Shown here: piece by piece, positions 1 to 8,756 of the stretch
Position numbering within the stretch: position 1 is the first letter of the stretch
How the letters are laid out: every line of letters begins with the position of its first letter
DNA from: Pseudobdellovibrionaceae bacterium
GTDB lineage: Bacteria > Bdellovibrionota > Bdellovibrionia > Bdellovibrionales > UBA1609
Length of the DNA: 64,000 nucleotides
Assembly (NCBI GenBank): GCA_023954155.1
Contig: JAMLIO010000001.1
Span: 248,001-312,000, forward strand
Direction: 5' to 3'
Program-made: the position numbers and the translations under genes
The notes under the pieces: model-generated
Told to the model about the DNA's origin: nothing
What the model saw: only the letters and a program-made list of their open reading frames with translations
The model's database searches: none

Positions 1-459
1 CTTGCTGTAAAAGTGCCTGCAGGGATAAAGGAAGGGCAAAAACTACGCATCAAAGGTGAAGGTTCGCGCAATGGCAAAGATCTTCCTGGCGATCTTTATG
101 TGTTTATCAATATTGAACCTCACCCCTTATTCTCAAAAGATGGACGGAATATCAAAATGGATCTGCCCATAACTTTAAAAGAAAGCATCTTTGGCTGTGA
201 AAAAACTGTTCCTACTTTATATGGAATTGCAAAGGTGACTCTCTCGCCCAATACAACAACAGGAAAAGTTTTACGACTAAAAAACCGTGGCTATCCTAGA
301 GTGGAAGGCTTTGGTAAGGGTGACCAACTGGTTCGCATCCTGATTGATGTTCCCACGGACTTTACTGAGGAAGAAAAACAATGGATCGAGAAAATCTCCC
401 TCAAATCTTCTCCTTTAATCAAAAAATACGAATTATCTTTATCCAAAATTAAGAGGTGA
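1..459 (+). CDS. DnaJ-type co-chaperone, C-terminal part (5' truncated by window)
   Basis: The frame is open from base 1, so the true start lies outside the window; only about 152 residues remain. They match the C-terminal substrate-binding region of DnaJ/CbpA proteins: an LxVKVPAGIKEGQKLRIKGEG-type strand, then DLYVFINIEPHPLFSKDG and the second beta-domain with LPITLKESIFG and GKVLRLKNRGYP. The J domain and any zinc finger would lie upstream, so DnaJ and CbpA cannot be told apart. The family stimulates DnaK ATPase and delivers unfolded clients in the cytoplasm. The stop is followed three bases later by the next gene's TTG start, with an aagagg ribosome site overlapping the end of this gene, so the two are probably co-transcribed. 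Lon protease follows, a sensible neighbour for protein quality control. Confidence 0.85.
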   Translation, partial: LAVKVPAGIKEGQKLRIKGEGSRNGKDLPGDLYVFINIEPHPLFSKDGRNIKMDLPITLKESIFGCEKTVPTLYGIAKVTLSPNTTTGKVLRLKNRGYPRVEGFGKGDQLVRILIDVPTDFTEEEKQWIEKISLKSSPLIKKYELSLSKIKR

Positions 460-462
460 CCT

Positions 463-2433
463 TTGAAAATATTATCCATATTTATCTTTTTAGGCTTATT
501 AACAAGTTGTGTGACCGCCCCCGAGTTTCAAGTTAAAAAAGTGACACCTACTCAGAAAAGCAAAGGACCAAACGCACAAGAGGCTATTCAACTTAAGAAA
601 GCTCAAGATGCTATCGCTAACTCTGATCCCAAAACAGCCTTACTTATTCTTGATGACATTGCCAAATCACGTAGTGAAACCGAAACTTATTTTGATGCTC
701 TCATCCTCATGGGACGCTTATTAGAACGTGAGGGTCGGCAAGAAGAAGCCACAAAGGCTTACTTACGTATCATCAATAGTAACTACGATTACCCCAAGAG
801 AAGTTTTGCAATATTTAGAGTTGCGCAAATTTATAAAGCTCGAGGAAATGCTGGCCTTGCCATCCAGTATATTGACCTTGGATTACAACAGCCCAACCTT
901 GCAATTAAAGACAGAGTGATCTTTCAAAGACTGAAATACCCACTTTTGATTCAACAAGAACAGTACGCTCAGGCATTAGAAACGGCAGATTTTGTAATCA
1001 AAAATGCCACAAAAGAATCTGAAATTGCTGAGGCTAGAGATGTCACTCAAAATCTCATTAGCATTAGACTGAACCGACAACAATTAGCTAAAATAGTGAA
1101 CGATCCTTCAATGGCCGATTACCACGGTCTGGCTTATGTTGAATTAGGTAAATCTTATTTTTATGAAGGAAACATCACTCAAGCTTACCAACTTTTTGAC
1201 AAGGCACTTACTTTACTAAAGCCCAATGATCCTGCACGCCTTCAGATTCAAGACCTTAAAAGATATTCAGCTGTTTATACAGACATCAAGCGCAACACCA
1301 TTGCCGTTCTTGTCCCTCTAACTGGATCCAGAAAAGCTATCGGTGAAAACGTCTTAAGAGGTTTACAAACATCTGTTGGTGGAATGGGATCTGATATAAA
1401 ACTTATTATCAAGGACACGGAGGCCTCCTCCACAAAAGCACAGGCTCTAGCTCAACAGGCTATCTTTGAAGATCGTGTTATGGGTGTTATTGGTGGTGTG
1501 ACTGCTGCTGATGCTGAAGCTATTGTCGAGGTCACTTCAAAATTCGGTGTTCCCTTTTTAGCTTTAACTCCTAAAGCTGGATTAGTTGAAAATCATGATT
1601 ACACTTTTCAAAACGCCTTCACCCTCAAAACCGCTGCAAGAAAAAGTGCAGAGATGGTGTTAAAAGAAGGCAAATATCATCGTATTGCTGTTTTAAAATC
1701 TGCTGACAATTTTGGTGAAACCTATGCTGAGGCCTTTATCCAAGTTCTTACAGACAATGGCAAAGAAGTTCAGCACGTCGAATCTTATGATCTTAATGAC
1801 CGCGGGTCCTTAAACCAAGCCATCCGTAAACTGATCCAAGTTTACTCTGCCGAAGGACGTGAGGCTGAATACAAACAAAAACTAGAAGCGTGGAAAGCTC
1901 AAAATCCGCGCGCTCGCCGACTCAATCCACCCAGTGTAGATGAGCTTCTTCCACCCGTGATTGATTTTGATGCTCTTTTTATCGCTGATTCTGCAAAAAA
2001 TGGAGCCTTAGTTGCTGCAACACTGGCCTATTTTGATGTGGAAGAAATTCCTCTCATTGGGACTCACCTCTGGAATAGTCCAGAGTTAGTACGAAGAGCA
2101 CCTCAACAGGTAGAAGGTTCAGTTTTTATTGATTCACTTCCTCCTGAAAACTCTTGGCCTGCTAACTCCTGCACTCGATCTTTGTCCCAAGCCTTAAATG
2201 GCCGCGAACCTAATGCTTTCACAGTGTTGGGATATGATTCGGCTCGAATTTTTAGAACTGCGCTCAGAAGAGGGTCCACTAACCGTGTGCAATTTAAGGA
2301 AAGTCTTGAGACTTTACCAAGTATCGAAGGCTGTTTAGGCCCTCTTTCCATGGACCCTTCCCGCGTTGTCAATCGACCTGTGTTCAGCTTAAAAGTGCAA
2401 GGCGGTTCCATTATCAACACCGATACCTTCTAA
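463..2433 (+). CDS. LpoA-like lipoprotein: TPR domain plus periplasmic-binding-protein fold
   Basis: This 656-residue protein starts at TTG with aagagg six bases upstream. It has a lipoprotein signal with lipobox LTSC (Cys16). Residues about 40-270 are helical TPR-like repeats; from about 275 (IAVLVPLTGSRKAIGENVLRGL) to the end there is a type I periplasmic-binding-protein fold. TPR plus binding-protein fold on a lipid anchor, at this length, is the architecture of LpoA, the outer-membrane activator of penicillin-binding protein 1A in gammaproteobacteria. By family it would sit in the outer membrane facing the periplasm and either regulate peptidoglycan synthesis or bind a small ligand; assignment as a PBP activator is inference. 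It follows the DnaJ-like gene by three bases and lies upstream of lon. An amino-acid-transporter binding protein is the alternative, but no transporter genes are nearby. Confidence 0.75.
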   Translation: MKILSIFIFLGLLTSCVTAPEFQVKKVTPTQKSKGPNAQEAIQLKKAQDAIANSDPKTALLILDDIAKSRSETETYFDALILMGRLLEREGRQEEATKAYLRIINSNYDYPKRSFAIFRVAQIYKARGNAGLAIQYIDLGLQQPNLAIKDRVIFQRLKYPLLIQQEQYAQALETADFVIKNATKESEIAEARDVTQNLISIRLNRQQLAKIVNDPSMADYHGLAYVELGKSYFYEGNITQAYQLFDKALTLLKPNDPARLQIQDLKRYSAVYTDIKRNTIAVLVPLTGSRKAIGENVLRGLQTSVGGMGSDIKLIIKDTEASSTKAQALAQQAIFEDRVMGVIGGVTAADAEAIVEVTSKFGVPFLALTPKAGLVENHDYTFQNAFTLKTAARKSAEMVLKEGKYHRIAVLKSADNFGETYAEAFIQVLTDNGKEVQHVESYDLNDRGSLNQAIRKLIQVYSAEGREAEYKQKLEAWKAQNPRARRLNPPSVDELLPPVIDFDALFIADSAKNGALVAATLAYFDVEEIPLIGTHLWNSPELVRRAPQQVEGSVFIDSLPPENSWPANSCTRSLSQALNGREPNAFTVLGYDSARIFRTALRRGSTNRVQFKESLETLPSIEGCLGPLSMDPSRVVNRPVFSLKVQGGSIINTDTF

Positions 2434-2456
2434 ATTCTTAGGGATTTAGAGGTATT

Positions 2457-2480
2457 TTTAGACCTTGATAGAGGTCTAAA
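2457..2480 (+). repeat. Inverted repeat between LpoA-like gene and lon
   Basis: The arms tttagacct (2457-2465) and aggtctaaa (2472-2480) are perfect complements around a six-base loop. No T-run follows on the plus strand, so it is not a classical terminator; it may stabilise the upstream mRNA end or be an operator for lon. The role is not determined. Confidence 0.5.
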
Positions 2481-2499
2481 CCGTGTAGAAATCTTATGA

Positions 2500-2559
2500 G
2501 CCTCCGATAAAGTCTTACGGGCTGGGATGCCCAGAAGAAACTGCAACGGAGGCCGAATG
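2500..2559 (+). promoter_or_regulatory. lon leader: stem that masks the ribosome binding site
   Basis: gcctccg (2500-2506) is an exact complement of cggaggc (2547-2553), and the second arm contains the ribosome binding site cggagg for the ATG at 2557. Inside this stem is a second perfect hairpin, ctggg-atg-cccag (2522-2534), whose three-base loop is an in-frame upstream ATG. Both pairings are directly visible. That the structure controls lon translation, for example as a heat-melted RNA thermometer, is inference. Confidence 0.55.
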
Positions 2560-4953
2560 AGTTCTAACAACAAAGATGCTGCAATTCCAGAGGTGTTACC
2601 ACTATTACCAGTTAGAGATATGGTGATTTATCCCTTTATGTCTCTTGCTTTATTTGTGGGACGCGATTCTTCAATTAAAGCCGTAGACAAGTCTTTATCC
2701 AGACAAGATCGACTGATCTTTCTTGCTTCACAGGTTGAAGCCAGCGAAGAAGCTCCATCAAGTAATTCAATTTACAGAGTGGGTATTGTCGCTGAAATTA
2801 GAAAAATGAAAAAACTCTCTGATGGCAGGCTTAAAATCTTAATCAGTGGCGTGTCTCGTGCGGTCATCAATGACTTTGTAAGTACAGACCCTTATTTTGA
2901 AGCTCAAATTCAACCCGTTGAAACAGCCGAGCCAGAACAACTCACACCTGAGTGCGAAAGCCTTATGCGCTCTGTTCGTGACAAAGTAGAAAAGATCATT
3001 GGCTTAGGTAAACTGCTTTCACCTGATTTACTTTTAATTTTAGATGACGAAAAAAAGCCTGGGCTGCTTGCAGATCGCATTGCAGGTAACATTGGTCTAA
3101 GTGTCAACGACAGCCAAAGAATCTTAGAAATTATCGACCCTGTTGAACGACTCTATCTGGTGGATGAATTGTTATCTCATGAACTTGAGGTTATGAAGCA
3201 CGAGATTAAAAACCGATCTAATGAAGGCATGTCTCGTTCACAACGCGAATATTTTTTACGCGAACAGATGAGAGCTATTAAAAATGAACTCGGTGAAACT
3301 CAAGATCAAAAAGCTGATGAACTCGAGGACTTAAAAAATAAAATTAAAGATGCAGGAATGCCTCCTAAAGTTGAAGAAGATGTCACAAAACAGCTTAACA
3401 GACTTGAACGCATGCACCCTGACTCTAGTGAATCTTCTATGCTTAGAAATTATCTAGATTGGATGGTTGACATTCCATGGAGTAAAAAGACAGAAGACAA
3501 CCTTGATGTGAATCATGCTCAAGAAGTTTTAGACGCTGATCACTATGAACTTAAAAAAGTTAAGGATCGTATTCTAGAGTTCTTAGCTGTGAGAAGTCTA
3601 AAATCTGAAATCAAAGGACCAATCCTATGTCTTGCGGGCCCTCCTGGTGTGGGTAAAACTTCTCTTGGCCGCAGTGTTGCCAGAGCTATGGGAAGAGAAT
3701 ACCAAAGAGTGGCTCTTGGTGGTTTAAAAGATGAAGCAGAAATTCGTGGCCATAGAAGAACTTATGTGGGAGCAATGCCTGGCAAAATCATCCAAGCCAT
3801 GAAACAAGCTAAAACCAAAAACCCTGTTATTGTTTTAGATGAAATTGATAAATTAGGCTCTGATTTCAGAGGTGATCCAAGTGCTGCAATGCTTGAGGTG
3901 TTAGACCCTGAACAAAACTTTGCCTTCAGGGACAACTACATCAACCATGACTTTGATCTTTCTGAAGTGCTCTTTATTGCAACGGCAAACGTTGTTGAAA
4001 ATATCCCCGCAGCCCTTCGTGATCGTATGGAGATGATTCATATTCCTGGTTATACAGAAAATGATAAGCTACTTATCTCTAAAACCCACCTTGTTCAAAG
4101 ACAAAGAGAACAAAATGGACTTAACGAAGATCAAGTCACCTTTACTGACGAAGGAATCAAAGCTTTAATTTCTGGCTACACTCGCGAAGCAGGATTAAGA
4201 AACCTTGAAAGAGAAATTGGTTCTGTGTGCCGTAAAGTTGCAAAGCTTATTGTGACTAAACAAGTTGAAAAAATAAAAGTAACAGAAAATAAAGTTTATG
4301 AATTGATGGGCCCTCCTCGCTTTATTAAAGATGCACGCATTAAAGAAGATCGTGTTGGGGTTGTAACAGGCCTTGCATGGACTCAAGCTGGTGGAGAAAT
4401 TCTGTATGTTGAAACTCTTGCCATGAAAGGCAAAGGGGGATTGACTCTGACAGGACAGCTCGGTGATGTGATGAAAGAATCTGCGACTGCTGCTCTTTCT
4501 TATGCCAGAGCCCACTATGACATTTTAGGAATTGATCCTGACTGGTTTGAAAACCATCAAGTGCATATACATTTACCTGCTGGTGCTATCCCTAAAGACG
4601 GTCCTTCTGCAGGTGTCACTTTAGCTACGGCTCTTATTAGTTTGATCACAGACACTCCTGTAAGAATGGACCTTGCTATGACAGGAGAACTGACTTTAAC
4701 TGGTAGAGTACTGCCTGTAGGCGGAATTCGTGAAAAGGCTCTTGCGGCATTAAATCAAGGAATCAAAAACGTCATCATTCCTATTGCCAACAAAAAAGAC
4801 CTTGAGGATATTCCAACTGAATTTAAAAAGAAGCTAAACTTTATTTTGGTGGATAATATTGATGAAGTGCTACAAATTGCACTTCTCACTAAGGATAAGG
4901 ACAGTAAAGGTATCGAGTCCCCAACAGAAAAAGCAAAAAGTTTGGTGGCATAG
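2557..4953 (+). CDS. lon: ATP-dependent protease La (Lon)
   Basis: Lon degrades misfolded and regulatory proteins in the cytoplasm. The 798-residue product has the N-terminal substrate domain (about 10-205), a coiled-coil linker, an AAA+ domain with Walker A GPPGVGKT (361-368) and Walker B IVLDEIDK, and the S16 protease domain with catalytic Ser684 in PKDGPSAG and Lys727 in the GGIREKA segment. Length and motif positions match E. coli Lon (Ser679, Lys722). I chose ATG 2557 ([21 protein letters not shown]) because cggagg lies four bases upstream; an in-frame ATG at 2527 would add ten residues but lacks a good ribosome site and sits in a hairpin loop. The leader may control translation. A DnaJ-type gene lies two genes upstream. 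Confidence 0.97.
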   Translation: MSSNNKDAAIPEVLPLLPVRDMVIYPFMSLALFVGRDSSIKAVDKSLSRQDRLIFLASQVEASEEAPSSNSIYRVGIVAEIRKMKKLSDGRLKILISGVSRAVINDFVSTDPYFEAQIQPVETAEPEQLTPECESLMRSVRDKVEKIIGLGKLLSPDLLLILDDEKKPGLLADRIAGNIGLSVNDSQRILEIIDPVERLYLVDELLSHELEVMKHEIKNRSNEGMSRSQREYFLREQMRAIKNELGETQDQKADELEDLKNKIKDAGMPPKVEEDVTKQLNRLERMHPDSSESSMLRNYLDWMVDIPWSKKTEDNLDVNHAQEVLDADHYELKKVKDRILEFLAVRSLKSEIKGPILCLAGPPGVGKTSLGRSVARAMGREYQRVALGGLKDEAEIRGHRRTYVGAMPGKIIQAMKQAKTKNPVIVLDEIDKLGSDFRGDPSAAMLEVLDPEQNFAFRDNYINHDFDLSEVLFIATANVVENIPAALRDRMEMIHIPGYTENDKLLISKTHLVQRQREQNGLNEDQVTFTDEGIKALISGYTREAGLRNLEREIGSVCRKVAKLIVTKQVEKIKVTENKVYELMGPPRFIKDARIKEDRVGVVTGLAWTQAGGEILYVETLAMKGKGGLTLTGQLGDVMKESATAALSYARAHYDILGIDPDWFENHQVHIHLPAGAIPKDGPSAGVTLATALISLITDTPVRMDLAMTGELTLTGRVLPVGGIREKALAALNQGIKNVIIPIANKKDLEDIPTEFKKKLNFILVDNIDEVLQIALLTKDKDSKGIESPTEKAKSLVA

Positions 4954-5000
4954 GATTTCTTTGCCAAATTAAATATACTAAATTTTAGAGACCCTTAAAA

Positions 5001-5025
5001 AAGACCCACGTAAGGGTCTTTTTTT
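5001..5025 (+). terminator. Bidirectional terminator between lon and the convergent hydrolase gene
   Basis: aagaccc (5001-5007) pairs with gggtctt (5014-5020) and is followed by a T-run on the plus strand. On the minus strand the same stem is followed by six T, so it can stop both lon and the convergent gene. A second upstream arm, agaccctta (4989-4997), can pair with taagggtct (5011-5019) as an alternative stem. Confidence 0.85.
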
Positions 5026-5033
5026 GTTTTATC

Positions 5034-6401
5034 TTACAAGCAGTGGCCTTTAGAATCTAGGATTTTTGAAAAATCCAGATTTGGATCTTGATCTATAACT
5101 CGTAAAAACTTGTCAAAACAACCTTTCATCTCTATAGCTCGTGGCGCATGTCCACCGTCTTTCACCTCAATAAAAACTTTCTTCGTACTTTTGTTACTTT
5201 TATAATGTTCTTTGGCGCCTTTAATTTCAGTTTGAGGATCAAGGTCGCCTTGTATATAAATTGTAGGAATATTAAAAGGATAGTTTTTGCTGGAATACAA
5301 CTTTTTGTCTGTATATCCCAGACACATATCAGGAAATAGTGGATTTTCTTTAAAGACAACTCGCCCATTTACAAGATCAAAATTAAGATACTTGTATATC
5401 ACTTCTGGTGATATTTCCTTACAGACAAGTGCTGTTTCAATATAGTTTATAAGTTCGGCGTCTTTAGCATACTCTGCTGATTCTTGCATTTCATTGCTGT
5501 CACTGACTTCTTCAACAATACTGTCAATATCTTCTGGCAAATCGCTACCCGTTCTTAAACTGTGTACTATCTCTAATAGCTTTTGCCAATAATATGCAAA
5601 TGAATATTCGTCTTCACCTCCATTTAAACCTTCAGGCGGTATATTAGCCAAGAAATTCGCCCATCCTTCAGAGGTACCGTTTAATGGAAGATTGTCATTG
5701 TCCAATAGTAATTTTGCTAATTCAGGGTGTCTGTCTAAAAGTAAATTCGCTTTATCGGCAAAGCTTTGCGCATAACCACTTCCCTTAGAATAGGCTTCTG
5801 CTAATGTTCCTTCCAGAACTACAGCCTTCGGTTGTGGCATAGATTTTTTGTTGATCTGTGAAGCTAGAATAGTACCTAGTAAAGTTCCGTATGATTCACC
5901 ATATATAATATAGTTTTTAATATTTTCCTTCACGATAACTTCGATGATATCTAAGGCTGTCTGTTCGCTTGTCACTGCACTTTCAGGAAAGTCACCCTTT
6001 GCAAAAATATTGCAATCTGTCCCTCGTGGATCAATCCAAATATAGTTAAACTGCTTGGTATTCATACTCTCATCAGCAAAAAGATGATTCGCTTCATCCG
6101 TAACACCAGTCATTGAACCGCCCCCAGGTCCACCAGGTAAAAAAACAATTGTTGTAGCTCGAGGATCATTGATCATGTGTCTATAATAGTAAGTGAAAGT
6201 CCCTTTAGAGGGGTCAGTATGGTCCTTATTGAGGGTCAGTGCCTTCAGATCATCCATATTTGTGCACTCTTCCAACAGCTCATCTACTTCACTGCTGGTC
6301 ATTAGTATTTTTTCTAAGTATGGATTTTTAAAAACCACTTGGGCAGAAGCGGAATGGGTGACAAAAACAAACATGGCCAAAAAAGTTAGAAAGGTTTGCA
6401 T
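5034..6401 (-). CDS. Exported S33-type alpha/beta hydrolase (aminopeptidase-like)
   Basis: A 455-residue protein with a signal peptide (MQTFLTFLAMFVFVTHSASA) and an alpha/beta-hydrolase fold. The oxyanion segment FLPGGPGGG (about 87-95) resembles the HGGPG motif of prolyl aminopeptidases, the nucleophile is Ser170 in GESYG, and the remaining triad members fit the Asp of QGDLDPQT and the His of DGGHAP near the C-terminus. This layout is typical of exported S33 tripeptidyl/proline iminopeptidase-like enzymes, which cleave N-terminal residues from peptides. The substrate cannot be read from sequence. The start has ggagaa about ten bases upstream. It is monocistronic: it converges with lon across a shared terminator and has its own upstream gap of over 200 bases. 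Confidence 0.8.
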   Translation of the reverse strand: MQTFLTFLAMFVFVTHSASAQVVFKNPYLEKILMTSSEVDELLEECTNMDDLKALTLNKDHTDPSKGTFTYYYRHMINDPRATTIVFLPGGPGGGSMTGVTDEANHLFADESMNTKQFNYIWIDPRGTDCNIFAKGDFPESAVTSEQTALDIIEVIVKENIKNYIIYGESYGTLLGTILASQINKKSMPQPKAVVLEGTLAEAYSKGSGYAQSFADKANLLLDRHPELAKLLLDNDNLPLNGTSEGWANFLANIPPEGLNGGEDEYSFAYYWQKLLEIVHSLRTGSDLPEDIDSIVEEVSDSNEMQESAEYAKDAELINYIETALVCKEISPEVIYKYLNFDLVNGRVVFKENPLFPDMCLGYTDKKLYSSKNYPFNIPTIYIQGDLDPQTEIKGAKEHYKSNKSTKKVFIEVKDGGHAPRAIEMKGCFDKFLRVIDQDPNLDFSKILDSKGHCL

Positions 6402-6559
6402 CTCGGGTTCTCCAAAAAATGTGTTTCATTGAGATTGCAAGCTTAAGGCCAAAGATATTGCCCTTTTACCTATATATGGGAATCTTTATAAAAAACGGTG
6501 TTGAAGGTGTAGACAGGATCTGCCCAAAGTTGTCTCTTCTCTTTCCCTCAGAAATGAAG

Positions 6560-6577
6560 GCCACTGGTCACAGTGGC
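6560..6577. repeat. Perfect hairpin in intergenic region
   Basis: gccactg and cagtggc flank a four-base loop. It lies about 50 bases beyond the stop of the coiled-coil gene and 160 bases upstream of the hydrolase start. No strong T-run follows on the minus strand, so it is at best a weak terminator, or an operator for the hydrolase gene. Confidence 0.4.
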
Positions 6578-6624
6578 TCAAACCTCTAAACCATTTTTTG
6601 TTGTTTTGTATTTAAGAATGAAAG

Positions 6625-7281
6625 TTAGAACTGTACTTTTTCTCGAATCACATGTGGAAGTATCGTCATCTCTTCTTGCTGCTCGAGTAACCTTTTATTT
6701 TCGGATTCAAGTATGTTTACAAGAGTTTTTAAATCCACAACCTGTTCTTTTAAAAGAAACAACTGCTCTTCTTTTTCTTGTAGAATAGCAGAGTAAGCCT
6801 TTTTGAGTTCCTTGGTCATGTGGTCTAAAACTTCTTTCATAGACTCTGAGGTCTCTGATCTGCGTGGCTCTTCATCGTCTATGGCAGGCATAGGAGACAT
6901 GTTATGAGCCGCACTCTTTAGGGTTTCTTGCTGAGTTGGGAACGAGAAGGATGAAACAAAAGCATCGTGTGCTTCTGTTCCATTCGGCTCTTCAAAAGAC
7001 TCCTCTAAGGATTCTAAAAAATCTTTTCCGAAGAAATGTTGGCCTAGTTGCAAACCCTCATCTTGATGACTCAACTTAGGGCTTGCCTTGGGGGGGGCGG
7101 CTTGCGAAAAAGATTTGTTAGCTTTCGAGATGTTTCTGATATTTAAATCTGGAAGAAAGTACTTTCCATTATCAAACGCATATTCAATTTGCTCATTTTT
7201 AATGCGTCTTCTTAATGTTGAGATACTCACTTTGTATTTCGCCGAATAGTCAGCTAATGGTATCCAGTTTAAGTTATCCAA
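6625..7281 (-). CDS. Helix-turn-helix protein with C-terminal coiled coil
   Basis: About 218 residues from the chosen start. The N-terminus (WIPLADYSAKYKVSISTLRR plus a following KYFLPD segment) reads as a MerR/excisionase-like helix-turn-helix that could bind DNA. The middle is low-complexity and acidic, and the last 75 residues (from MKEVLDHMTKELKKAYSAIL) form a heptad-rich coiled coil, suggesting dimerisation. The open frame extends to a TTG at 7362 but has no ribosome site there; gagggagg four bases before the TTG at 7281 favours this shorter start. It is transcribed divergently from the patatin gene, with under 200 bases between, so it may regulate that gene; this is inference. I do not recognise a named family beyond the HTH. 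Confidence 0.6.
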   Translation of the reverse strand: MDNLNWIPLADYSAKYKVSISTLRRRIKNEQIEYAFDNGKYFLPDLNIRNISKANKSFSQAAPPKASPKLSHQDEGLQLGQHFFGKDFLESLEESFEEPNGTEAHDAFVSSFSFPTQQETLKSAAHNMSPMPAIDDEEPRRSETSESMKEVLDHMTKELKKAYSAILQEKEEQLFLLKEQVVDLKTLVNILESENKRLLEQQEEMTILPHVIREKVQF

Positions 7282-7456
7282 ACATCCTCCCTCTTGCATA
7301 ATCAAATCTAACTCACCACCCTGATATGGTAAATACCCTTGGTGAATAATCAGGACTTTCAACTATATTTATAACCTAAAGTCCAGATGAATGACTAATC
7401 AATGGCCTAGGTATTGTCCTAATGCGTCTTAATTTCTTTGGTTTGCGGATGCCGTT

Positions 7457-8698
7457 TTGTGTCCTTATCATAAAGTTGTGACTGTTAAATCCTATAAATC
7501 ACCTGCATTAGTACTCAGTGGAGGCGGCACAAAGGCCGCAGCCTTTCATATTGGCGTCTGTCTGGCTATGCAACAGAGAGGCTTTATCTTTGGCAGTGAT
7601 GAGGACAACCAGGGTAGGCAAGGTATTCGATTTAAAACCTTTGTAGGCTCAAGTGCGGGCTCTATTGTGGCTAGCTTCCTAGCCTCTGGCTATTCACTGG
7701 AAGACATCATCTATGCCTTTACCTTGGGTTCGGGCCTGACTGAGCTTCTGCCACAATCCAAGCTCAAACAAAAAGACCACGACCTTTCTCCCATGGGGTA
7801 CCGCGACCTCTTTTCTGTACCCATAAAAGAAGCTCTGCCCAGATGGTTTTTACCTGCCTTCTTTTCAAATAAACTAGGTGTGACGGGTGGCCTTGAAGTG
7901 CTGATCAAACGTGGTGTAAAAGTGAATGGACTCTTCTCCACCCAAAACTTAGAGAAGTACTTTCGTGAAAAAGCTTTAAAAACTAATAATTTTAATGAGT
8001 TAGAGTCTAGATTGTTCATCATTGCAACCTACCTAGACCACCCCAAAAAAGCGATCTTTGGGCCAGAGATAGACACCCATTTTAAAGGGGATAAGCATGC
8101 CGACTATATCTCTCACGCTACCATCTCTGAAGCCATTGCCAGCTCCTCAGCTCTTCCTGCAGTTTTTGCCCCTTATGGAATCAAACTAGATAAAGACAAT
8201 GAAAATACCCCACCCACCTACTTTTTTGATGGGGAGATCAGGGACACTATGAGTACTCACGTAGCCACTGAACAGGGTGCTGACCTAGTCATTGCCTCCT
8301 ATTCAATGAGTCCCTATGAGTTGAATACTGAAATGGGCAGCTTAAACCAATATGGCATACCCATGATTATCAACCAGGCGATTTATCAAGTGATTCATCA
8401 AAAGGTTGAGCATTACCAAGAATCACAAAATACTATTCGTTCCATCATTGAGATTTTAACCACCCACTTTAAAGAACATAATGTCCCTCAACAAAAGCAA
8501 TCCGAGCTGATCAATAAGATCGTGGATTCTACAAAAATTAACTTGGATGCTCAGTACATTTATATTCACCCCAGTCCACAGGACCACGAGATGTTTTTTG
8601 CCGATCATCTCAGCCTTAACAGCAAAAATTTAGAAAAGATCGCTAACGTCGGGTATAAAGCTGCAATGAACAAGTTAAGGACTCTTAAACTTCTTTAA
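7457..8698 (+). CDS. Patatin-like phospholipase
   Basis: A 413-residue patatin-family serine acyl hydrolase, which cleaves acyl chains from phospholipids or other lipids. The glycine-rich oxyanion loop SGGGTKAAAF is at 21-30, the nucleophile is Ser66 in GSSAG, and the catalytic dyad partner is Asp258 in DGE. No signal peptide is seen, so it is cytoplasmic, membrane-associated or secreted by another route. The start is uncertain: TTG 7457 is the longest, and GTG 7478 (just before TVKSYKSPALVLSGGG) is equally reasonable; neither has a strong ribosome site. The divergent HTH gene upstream is a possible regulator and mfd follows after about 60 bases. Whether it acts on the cell's own or foreign membranes cannot be told. 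Confidence 0.87.
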   Translation: MCPYHKVVTVKSYKSPALVLSGGGTKAAAFHIGVCLAMQQRGFIFGSDEDNQGRQGIRFKTFVGSSAGSIVASFLASGYSLEDIIYAFTLGSGLTELLPQSKLKQKDHDLSPMGYRDLFSVPIKEALPRWFLPAFFSNKLGVTGGLEVLIKRGVKVNGLFSTQNLEKYFREKALKTNNFNELESRLFIIATYLDHPKKAIFGPEIDTHFKGDKHADYISHATISEAIASSSALPAVFAPYGIKLDKDNENTPPTYFFDGEIRDTMSTHVATEQGADLVIASYSMSPYELNTEMGSLNQYGIPMIINQAIYQVIHQKVEHYQESQNTIRSIIEILTTHFKEHNVPQQKQSELINKIVDSTKINLDAQYIYIHPSPQDHEMFFADHLSLNSKNLEKIANVGYKAAMNKLRTLKLL

Positions 8699-8756
8699 CT
8701 TTGATCCTAGGATTGCATTGCGTCGAACCTCTTCTATTTTGACCAAAGTCGTATAG

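Noticed and set aside
4195-4515. Minus-strand open frame opposite lon
   Set aside because: Lies wholly within lon, has no ribosome site and a composition typical of an antisense shadow.
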